Below are positions 54,676 to 61,957 of a DNA stretch of 64,000 nucleotides, piece after piece. The stretch lies in assembly GCA_902529115.1 (NCBI GenBank), contig CABZVB010000001.1, positions 186,001 to 250,000 on the forward strand. The letters are read 5' to 3'. A program made the translations under genes and the position numbers. The stretch is from an uncultured Balneola sp. (GTDB lineage: Bacteria > Bacteroidota > Rhodothermia > Balneolales > Balneolaceae). Positions within the stretch are counted from its first letter, which is position 1; each line of letters starts with the position of its first letter. The notes below the pieces were generated by a model. It saw only the letters and a list, made by a program, of their open reading frames with translations, was not told the DNA's origin and ran no database searches.

Positions 54676-56184
54676 ATGAACATGAATTCCCTAAACAAAA
54701 AGTCTAAGCCGCCTATTAATATAGTATGGTTGAAGAGAGATATTAGATTGGCTGACCATGAGGGATTTTATTTAGCCGAGCAAGTAAAAAATGATTATAT
54801 CCCACTATATGTGTTTGATCCTAATGAATTAGCAGGACCAGATTCATCTTTGCGGCATAGACAGTTTGTTTATCACTCCCTAAAGGATATGAATAAGCAA
54901 TTAGTAGCTGTGCAAAGACAGGTAATGATTACCTGGGGAGATACTCTCAAGGTATTTCATTTTTTGGCAGATACCTTCTCTATTGAGCAGTTATTTTCTT
55001 ATCAAGAGTCTGGAACAGGTAGAACCTGGGAGCGTGACAAAGGTGTGGATACCTTTTGTAAGCAGCAAGGTATACAGTGGGTACAATGTCAGCGAGACGG
55101 GGTACTTCGAGGGATAGATAACCGGGATGGTTGGAATAAAGCCTGGAAGGTGTGTATGAGTCAACCTCAGTTTACGCCAGCCTTTTCACCACCAAGTGAG
55201 CAAATAAAATCCTTAAGTAAAGATATTTCACGCCAGCATCCTTTTCCTATTCCATTGGAAATAAAGGCAAAGCTAGAGAGCTATCCTAAGATGTATCAAC
55301 CCGCGGGGGAAAGCCAAGCATGGAGACGTTTAGAGAGTTTTATTGGTAGCCGGGGCAGAAATTATCAACGGTATATCTCTAAGCCATCATTATCACGAGA
55401 TAGTTGCAGTCGAGTGTCGCCGCATTTGGCATGGGGTAATGTAAGCGTGAGGCAGGTTTATGGATTTGTAAGTAAACACCCCGCAAGGAAGGAAAGCTTC
55501 CAAGCCTACTCTTCCTTTTTGACCAGACTAAGGTGGAATTGCCATTTCATTCAAAAGTTCGAAATGGAACCAGAATATGAGTTAGAGTGTGTGAACAAGG
55601 GATACAAACTTATGTCATATACCAGTAGACCGGATTTTTTAGAAGCCTGGAAGCAAGGGTATACCGGTATACCACTGGTTGATGCGTGTATGCGTTGCTT
55701 ACAGGCAACAGGGTGGATTAATTTTCGTATGAGGGCTATGCTGGTTTCTTTTTTGTGTCATCATTTAGATTGTGATTGGAGGCTTGGGGTGTATCATTTG
55801 GCAAGACTTTTTTTAGATTATGAACCTGGTATTCACTATCCTCAATTTCAAATGCAAGCTGGGACCACTGGGGTAAATACGATACGAATGTATAACCCAG
55901 TAAAACAGTCTAAAGACCATGATCCAAATGGAGTATTTATTAGGCAATGGGTTCCTGAGTTGCAGCATTATCCTCTAGCCTATATACATGAGCCATGGAC
56001 CATAACTCCCCTTGAAAAGGCATGTTTACCAGATTTGAATGGCCTCGTGTATCCCAACCCAATCGTAGACATCGCACTAGCAGCATCAGTAGCTAGGAAG
56101 AAAATTTGGAGTTATAGAGAATCTTTACTGGTCAAACAAGAGAACCAAAGGATTCTAAAAAAACATACCCATCGCACAATTTAA
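54676..56184 (+). CDS. Cryptochrome/photolyase family flavoprotein
   Basis: A protein of about 502 residues with a Rossmann-like antenna domain ([17 protein letters not shown] at its start) and a helical FAD domain. FAD-domain marks are [44 protein letters not shown], and [16 protein letters not shown], then [20 protein letters not shown]. The family repairs UV dimers with blue light or serves as a photoreceptor; the branch is not assigned here. I use the ATG at 54676 instead of the TTG at 54658. The gene lies 54 bp after mnmE. It converges on the M16 peptidase gene, and its stop codon sits in the loop of a 9-bp inverted repeat. Confidence 0.87.
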   Translation: MNMNSLNKKSKPPINIVWLKRDIRLADHEGFYLAEQVKNDYIPLYVFDPNELAGPDSSLRHRQFVYHSLKDMNKQLVAVQRQVMITWGDTLKVFHFLADTFSIEQLFSYQESGTGRTWERDKGVDTFCKQQGIQWVQCQRDGVLRGIDNRDGWNKAWKVCMSQPQFTPAFSPPSEQIKSLSKDISRQHPFPIPLEIKAKLESYPKMYQPAGESQAWRRLESFIGSRGRNYQRYISKPSLSRDSCSRVSPHLAWGNVSVRQVYGFVSKHPARKESFQAYSSFLTRLRWNCHFIQKFEMEPEYELECVNKGYKLMSYTSRPDFLEAWKQGYTGIPLVDACMRCLQATGWINFRMRAMLVSFLCHHLDCDWRLGVYHLARLFLDYEPGIHYPQFQMQAGTTGVNTIRMYNPVKQSKDHDPNGVFIRQWVPELQHYPLAYIHEPWTITPLEKACLPDLNGLVYPNPIVDIALAASVARKKIWSYRESLLVKQENQRILKKHTHRTI

Positions 56185-56197
56185 TATGGATGGGTAT
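56165..56197. repeat. 9-bp inverted repeat spanning the photolyase stop codon
   Basis: ATACCCATC (56165-56173) and GATGGGTAT (56189-56197) are a perfect inverted repeat with a 15-base loop that includes the TAA (56182-56184). It may act as a transcript-end or bidirectional termination hairpin between convergent genes. No T-tract follows. Confidence 0.35.
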
Positions 56198-56270
56198 AAT
56201 GAATGGAAGAAGTTAAGTATTCGCTTATAAGTTAGATATTAAATTGCTCTCTATATATTTAGACGATCGA

Positions 56271-59156
56271 TTATTCGCTACCTTCTTGAATGGGTTCTAT
56301 GATGTCTCCCTTCTCGGTCACATCAATGACCTCATAACCAAGAGCTTTTAGCTTATCACGATTAGTTGCTCCATCTCCAACCACTAAAATATAGGTATTT
56401 TCAGTATTTAGATATTTCTTGGCTAGTGCATTAATCTCCTCACGAGTAATATTTTGTATAATATCAGCTTGTTTGTCAACATAGGAGCCGTCTAGATCGT
56501 ACCGGATGATATTGCCTAAGAAGCCGGCTTTTTGAAATGGTGTTTCATAGCGACGAGCATCTCGCTGGCCAATAGAGTTTCTCATAAAATTGAGCTCATC
56601 TTTGGTAATTCCATCTTCTTGAAAGCCTTTGATTTCTTTTATAAACTCTACTACTGCACTATCGGTAGCACTGGCTTTGATGCCAGCCGATGCCGTAAAC
56701 TGACTTCCTCGATCATTTCCACTAAATCCAGAGCGAGCGCCATAAGTCCAACCTTTATCTTCTCGCAGGTTTAGATTAATTCTGCTGTTAAAAGCACCAC
56801 CTAAGCTGTAGTTCATTAGACTAGTTTTAAAGTACTCACCTGTTGCATCGTAGGTCATATTAGATACATAGCCAATACGTATTTCAGATTGGGGCGCACC
56901 CACTTTATCCATAAGATACACTTTAGTATAGTCTCCAGGCTTGGGCTTGGGTAAGTCAGGGATATCTACATTTTTGGTTTTCCATTCGTTTAGGAATGTT
57001 AGACTGGAAATTGCTTCTTCTTCAGTAATATCACCAACTACAACTACTTCTGTAATCTCAGGAGACATATATGATTCATAGAAGGCTCGAACATCTTCAA
57101 TAGTAATTCGGCTCACGGTTTCCTCTAACCCTGAGGTAGGAACCGAATAAATATGTTCATCTCCGTAGAGCAATCGATTATAGATTTGACTAGCTACAGC
57201 CGCAGGATTTTGGTAAGAAGCACGAATGCTTTCAAGCTGTTGCTGCTTAACCCGATTAAAGTCTTCTTCAGTAAAAGCTGGGCGGTAGAGTATTTCTTCA
57301 AACAATTCCATAGTACGGGTCAAATTTTTGCTTAGAGTACTTAGTCCAACTACCGTTTCACTTCTGCCACCTGAAACTGAAATAGAACTGGCAATGAGAC
57401 GTAATTCTTCAGAAATTTCCTCAGAACTATAATTTTGAGTGCTTTCATTCATCAACGCTGCAGTTAAAGATGCGAGGCCTGCTTTTTGTGGATCGTTAGC
57501 ATCCAGTTCATGTCCACCTTTGATGTACAGTTGCATATTAATGGTTGGTACTTCGTTTGATTCGCTGCCAATAAGTTTGATTCCATTTTCAAAATTAGCT
57601 CTCCAATAGTCAGGTACTTTAACCAAAGGAGCAGTTCCTGGGGTTGGTTTAACGCTCCTGTCAAACGTATCTCCTTCAGGGCGTGAATAGGAAAGCCCAG
57701 AATAGTCTGTAGTAGGGAATGGATTATCGCCCTCTTTTTGAGCAAGATAGTTATCGGGCGCTGCAGGTGTCGTTGCTCCACCATCATTGGGAAGTACACT
57801 TAGTAATACTCCTGGGTTATTATAAATATACTTGTTAAAAACCCGCATAATATCTTCTTTGGTTACTTCCAAATAACGGTTTAAATCCTCATTTATATAA
57901 TTAGCATTTCCAGCAATAGTCTGATAATCAGCCAATTGAGAAACCTTGCCGCTAACAGAAGTTAGTCCATTAATAAAGCTGGATTCAAAATTAGCCTTAA
58001 TCTTAGCTAAATCATTATCACTTACTCCTTCTGAGGCAAATTCGTCCAAGATTGTTCTCATTTCTTGTTCGAAATCTGCTAAAGTTTGGCCTGGAAATGG
58101 TAATACAAACATAGTAAACTCACCAGCGAGTTCACTTACAGGATGGAATACGGAGGCTTGTATGGCTTTTTGGGTCAGTATAAATTTTTTGAATAAGTAC
58201 GAACTTCTTCCGGTTCCAAGAATTTGCGCTAAGAAATCAAGAGGTGCTTCATCTGGATGAAAGCGTGGTACTGTTGGATAAGTTGCTAAAAGAGCAGGGA
58301 ATCGAATATTGTTATCTACATATGAAACATAGCGATCTGCGTCGAGCTGAACGGGACGTAATTTCATACTCTTAACTTCCGGGCCTCTAGGAATGACTCC
58401 AAAATATTTTTCTACCATAGGAATTACTTCCTCTGCGGTTACATTTCCGCCAATGGTAAGGGTAGCGTTGTTTGGCCCATACCATCGCATAAAGAATTTC
58501 TTTAAATCATCTACATTTACTCTATCTAGATCTTCCAATTTTCCAATTGTAAGCCAGGAATAGGGATGACCAAAAGGATACAAAGTTTCAGCTGTGAGTT
58601 CACTCCAGCGGCCATAGGCAGCGTTGTCGTAATTTTGCCCCTTTTCATTCTTTACGGTTTCTCGTTGAATTTCAAATTTTTTCTGAGTTACTGCATCTAA
58701 GAAAAAACCCATTCGATCAGCCTCCAACCATAGCACAACTTCCAGCTGATTGCTTGGGACGGTTTGATAGTAATTGGTACGATCACGATTGGTAGATCCA
58801 TTTAAGGTTCCTCCAGCATCACTAATAATTTTGAAGTGCTCTTCATCGGCAACATTTTCCGAACCTTGGAACATCATATGTTCAAAAAAGTGAGCAAAAC
58901 CAGACTTATACAATTCCTCTCTTGCCGAACCTACATGATAAGTGATATCCACATGAACCAAAGGATCGGAGTCATCTTCATGAATAATTACAGTGAGTCC
59001 GTTATCCAGCTTAAATTCCTTAAAAGGTATAACAAGCATTTTATTATTTTCTGAGTAGTTAACTTCTTTTATAAATGATGTTTGTGCTTTTAAATTAGAT
59101 ATACACAAAGTTAGAAATATTAGAGTAATAAGTATTGTTCTGAACTTGGAAATCAT
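56271..59156 (-). CDS. M16 family zinc peptidase (pitrilysin/insulinase), two fused units
   Basis: A 961-residue exported peptidase with signal peptide (1-25, ending LKAQ). The N-terminal M16 half has the inverted zinc motif HFFEHMMF (His89, Glu92, His93) and the downstream ETVKNE (Glu166 or 171). The middle and C-terminal M16 modules (near YLAQKEGDNPF onward) lack a second HxxEH, as expected for the paired catalytic and inactive halves of two-chain M16B-type clamshell enzymes fused into one chain. These enzymes degrade peptides up to about 70 residues in the periplasm. It ends convergent to the photolyase, and its start faces the RsbW-like gene across 107 bp. Feeding the POT peptide transporter is plausible. 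Confidence 0.95.
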   Translation of the reverse strand: MISKFRTILITLIFLTLCISNLKAQTSFIKEVNYSENNKMLVIPFKEFKLDNGLTVIIHEDDSDPLVHVDITYHVGSAREELYKSGFAHFFEHMMFQGSENVADEEHFKIISDAGGTLNGSTNRDRTNYYQTVPSNQLEVVLWLEADRMGFFLDAVTQKKFEIQRETVKNEKGQNYDNAAYGRWSELTAETLYPFGHPYSWLTIGKLEDLDRVNVDDLKKFFMRWYGPNNATLTIGGNVTAEEVIPMVEKYFGVIPRGPEVKSMKLRPVQLDADRYVSYVDNNIRFPALLATYPTVPRFHPDEAPLDFLAQILGTGRSSYLFKKFILTQKAIQASVFHPVSELAGEFTMFVLPFPGQTLADFEQEMRTILDEFASEGVSDNDLAKIKANFESSFINGLTSVSGKVSQLADYQTIAGNANYINEDLNRYLEVTKEDIMRVFNKYIYNNPGVLLSVLPNDGGATTPAAPDNYLAQKEGDNPFPTTDYSGLSYSRPEGDTFDRSVKPTPGTAPLVKVPDYWRANFENGIKLIGSESNEVPTINMQLYIKGGHELDANDPQKAGLASLTAALMNESTQNYSSEEISEELRLIASSISVSGGRSETVVGLSTLSKNLTRTMELFEEILYRPAFTEEDFNRVKQQQLESIRASYQNPAAVASQIYNRLLYGDEHIYSVPTSGLEETVSRITIEDVRAFYESYMSPEITEVVVVGDITEEEAISSLTFLNEWKTKNVDIPDLPKPKPGDYTKVYLMDKVGAPQSEIRIGYVSNMTYDATGEYFKTSLMNYSLGGAFNSRINLNLREDKGWTYGARSGFSGNDRGSQFTASAGIKASATDSAVVEFIKEIKGFQEDGITKDELNFMRNSIGQRDARRYETPFQKAGFLGNIIRYDLDGSYVDKQADIIQNITREEINALAKKYLNTENTYILVVGDGATNRDKLKALGYEVIDVTEKGDIIEPIQEGSE

Positions 59157-59263
59157 TATCGCAGGTTTAAATATTAGTTATTTGTTGATACTTAGAATGG
59201 TTTCTATTATTATAATCCAACGTAAGATAGTTTAAAATGTTTCAATAAATGTAAAGGCTAATT

Positions 59264-59701
59264 ATGTCAAAAGAAACAAAACCATCAGTTGAACTACGCA
59301 TCCCAATTTTAAAGGATATGGAACTTGTGGCGACAAATACAGCTGATGTCATTGCTAAATATATGGAATTAAGTGAGGAGGCATCTGGTGAAATATCTAT
59401 GGCATTAATTGAAGCGACAATTAATGCATTTGAACACTCCGAATCACAAAAAGATATATTTATAAATTTCACTATCTCAGACGATGAATTAACAATAAAA
59501 GTTATAGACAAAGGAAAAGGCTTTGACAGTGAAGGAATTCAAATACCAGACATCGATTCAAAATTAAAAAAACAAGAAAGAAAGAGGGGATGGGGTGTAA
59601 TGCTCATCAAAGAGTTGATGGATTCAGTCGATTATGAATCGGGTAATGACGGAACTACACTCACAATGACAAAGAAAAAGAAAAATGAGCAAGATAATTA
59701 G
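59264..59701 (+). CDS. RsbW/SpoIIAB-like anti-sigma-type ATP-binding kinase
   Basis: A 145-residue HATPase (GHKL) domain protein. The N-box is IEATINAFEHS (Glu50, Asn54), the G1 box is VIDKGKGFD (Asp82), and the G2 box RGWGVMLIKELMD; this is the fold of the serine kinases RsbW and SpoIIAB that phosphorylate a STAS partner and may hold a sigma factor. The 145-residue size and a basic tail fit. Its stop overlaps the start of the STAS gene by 17 bp, so they are translated together. No sigma factor gene lies in the module, so its effector may be the cyclase next to it, or an unlinked sigma factor. Divergent from M16 peptidase. Confidence 0.9.
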   Translation: MSKETKPSVELRIPILKDMELVATNTADVIAKYMELSEEASGEISMALIEATINAFEHSESQKDIFINFTISDDELTIKVIDKGKGFDSEGIQIPDIDSKLKKQERKRGWGVMLIKELMDSVDYESGNDGTTLTMTKKKKNEQDN

Positions 59702-60020
59702 TACTGAAGAACACAATAATTTTGTAGTAGTAAAAACAGAAGGCTATTTCAATAAAGATCTAGGTGAGCTTGTGATTTCTCTTGTCGAGGAAAACGTCAA
59801 GGAGAATAAATACCATTTTATTTTAGACTTAGAGCAATCAAAAATTGTTAATAGTATTGGTGCATCAATATTAATTGAAGTAATTGAAATACTTCAAGAA
59901 AAAGATGGAAGCTTATCATTGTGTCACATGGCTCCAATTATCGAAAAAACATTTTCAATTATGGGTCTTACAAAGTATTGTAATACTTTTAAAAGTCTAG
60001 AAGAAGCGGTTGCTCAGTAA
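59685..60020 (+). CDS. STAS domain anti-sigma factor antagonist-like protein (RsbV-like)
   Basis: A 111-residue single STAS-domain protein, the usual length of RsbV/SpoIIAA. Its phosphorylation loop reads KIVNSIGASILIEV, with Ser57 and Ser61 as candidates. Compared with the DSSG/DSTG of SpoIIAA and RsbV, Asp becomes Asn56 and the second Ser/Thr becomes Ile58, so only the first serine is kept. The end GLTKYCNTFKSLEEAV resembles the final helix of the family. It overlaps the RsbW-like kinase by 17 bp and is followed 20 bp later by the cyclase. Dephosphorylated STAS protein usually frees the kinase's target; here dephosphorylation could come from the SpoIIE-type phosphatase opposite. Confidence 0.88.
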   Translation: MSKIISTEEHNNFVVVKTEGYFNKDLGELVISLVEENVKENKYHFILDLEQSKIVNSIGASILIEVIEILQEKDGSLSLCHMAPIIEKTFSIMGLTKYCNTFKSLEEAVAQ

Positions 60021-60040
60021 TCAATATTAGGTGATGGGCC

Positions 60041-61957
60041 TTGTTTTCTATATCAAAGAGCATTTCCAATTACAAAGAGACCTACCCTGATATAGATATA
60101 AGTTGCTTATTCTATAAGCAAAAAGAATTCCTAAAAAATGTGGGAGGTCTAGATTATTTTTTAGGCACACAATCGGTTAAATATCAAAAAGAGGCCATCT
60201 CTTATTTCAGAGAGATAGAAAAATCAAAAGTTGGCTTGAATAAATTTGATATTCATTTTCTTCATGAAGATTATCAAGTAGTTTTTTATCCAATTTTTTG
60301 TAAAAATGAGACAATAGGATTCGTATATGGAAATAATACTGTAAGTAATGCCCAAAAGTTATTGAGTTTCAGTAGTCTCTTATCAAGAAAACTTGCAGGG
60401 ATATTTTATGAAAAAAGAATTAGAAAAATTGAATCTAGGGCTAGTATTAAAGACCTTGAATTTGAGTCTATTGTTCAACTTACAAATATGCTTAGTTTTT
60501 GTGAGGATTTGTCTAATGAAACATTAGAATATATTCTCATACACTTAGTATCACTTTATGCAGCCTCAAAGGGTATGTTTATCCTTAGAGACTCTAATAC
60601 AAATATTTATGAAGTCAGGGCAACTTTTGAAATCCAGAGTGAAGATTTGCCTAAAAGAATGTTGACAGATAATAAAGGACTTCTATCAGAGCTCAAGAAT
60701 ACAAATAAAACATTTCTTCTAAAACCAGATCAATTCAATTTGGTTAAATTTGTCAAACAAAATTCAATTTGTAGCCCAATTTATTTCAGAGGTAATTTAC
60801 TTGGTTGTATAATTTTAGCTGACAAAGAAAGCCGCAGGGGCTTTGTGAATTTTTCAAGTAAAGATGCTAATCTATTTGATAGCCTTACTAAGGAAATTAG
60901 TTTGACGATTAATAATTTGAAACTCATTGATGATCTTCAATCGACAAATAATTTGATTGATAATATAATGACATCTATTGAGGCTGGAATAATAAAATTT
61001 ACAGAGTTTGGTGAGATTGAATATGTAAACAAAAAAGCAATTGATGTTATTGGTCTAGAACGAGAAGATATACAAAATCAGTACTATGGGATTATATTTG
61101 CAGAAAATGAATCATTCCTAGAAGTAATCAGTAATTTTGAGGAATCTGAATCAGCAAATAATAAAGTGCAAATAATTAAGAATGTACCATATGTGAATTC
61201 TAATCGTGTTTCACGAACGTTGGATACAACAATTTCGCCTGTTTTTGATAAAAATAATGATCGATCTGGATTTATTTTATCTTTTGACGATATATCAGAT
61301 ATGCAAAAGGTTAAGACTACCTTTAAGAAATATGTTTCAGGAAATATTGTTGATGAAATTCTAGACGATAACTCAAAAACTGATTTGGGTGGTACGCTTA
61401 CTAATGCATGTGTTCTATTTGCAGATATCAGAGGATTCACCTCTTTTTCTGAAAAAACTACGGCGTCTGATTTAGTTGCAATACTAAATAAGTATTTTAC
61501 TGATATGATTGACGTTGTCTATGAGTTCAATGGAACTCTTGATAAGATTATTGGTGATGAATTAATGGTATTGTTTGGAATACCAAATAATTCTGACCAA
61601 GATTGTCAAAACGCAGTTGATTGTGGAATAACCATGTTTAAAAGGCTTGATAGATTTAATGAAGAATTAGAAAAACAAAACAATCATAAGTTAAGGATAG
61701 GTATTGGTATCCACTTTGGAGAAGTAGTTGCTGGAAATATTGGATCGGATAAACAAATGAACTATACAGTGATTGGGGATAATGTTAACCAAGCTGCAAG
61801 ATTTTGTTCACATGCTAGGCCAAATGAGATTATAATTTCAGAATCTGTATATGATAATATTTCAAATAAGTCTTTATTTACAGATCAAATATTTATTAAC
61901 GTAAAAGGGAAAGAGAAATCTATCCCAGTAAGAAGCTTTACTCATAAGTTGAATTAA
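60041..61957 (+). CDS. GAF-PAS class III adenylate cyclase
   Basis: A cytosolic 638-residue cyclase. Order: an N-terminal region (1-135) that I cannot name, GAF (about 140-295), PAS (about 300-425, IVEAG-like motif SIEAGIIKFTEFGEIEYVN), then a class III cyclase domain (about 450-600). Metal aspartates are Asp462 (LFADIRGFTSFSEK) and Asp506 (IIGDELMVLFG); Asn583 and Arg587 are in VIGDNVNQAARF. Lys502 and Thr576 occupy the base-selecting positions of adenylate cyclases, so cAMP is the expected product. The frame starts with a TTG at 60041; this start is uncertain. It lies 20 bp after the STAS gene and overlaps the convergent phosphatase gene by four bases. Control by the STAS/kinase switch is inferred. 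Confidence 0.9.
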   Translation: MFSISKSISNYKETYPDIDISCLFYKQKEFLKNVGGLDYFLGTQSVKYQKEAISYFREIEKSKVGLNKFDIHFLHEDYQVVFYPIFCKNETIGFVYGNNTVSNAQKLLSFSSLLSRKLAGIFYEKRIRKIESRASIKDLEFESIVQLTNMLSFCEDLSNETLEYILIHLVSLYAASKGMFILRDSNTNIYEVRATFEIQSEDLPKRMLTDNKGLLSELKNTNKTFLLKPDQFNLVKFVKQNSICSPIYFRGNLLGCIILADKESRRGFVNFSSKDANLFDSLTKEISLTINNLKLIDDLQSTNNLIDNIMTSIEAGIIKFTEFGEIEYVNKKAIDVIGLEREDIQNQYYGIIFAENESFLEVISNFEESESANNKVQIIKNVPYVNSNRVSRTLDTTISPVFDKNNDRSGFILSFDDISDMQKVKTTFKKYVSGNIVDEILDDNSKTDLGGTLTNACVLFADIRGFTSFSEKTTASDLVAILNKYFTDMIDVVYEFNGTLDKIIGDELMVLFGIPNNSDQDCQNAVDCGITMFKRLDRFNEELEKQNNHKLRIGIGIHFGEVVAGNIGSDKQMNYTVIGDNVNQAARFCSHARPNEIIISESVYDNISNKSLFTDQIFINVKGKEKSIPVRSFTHKLN

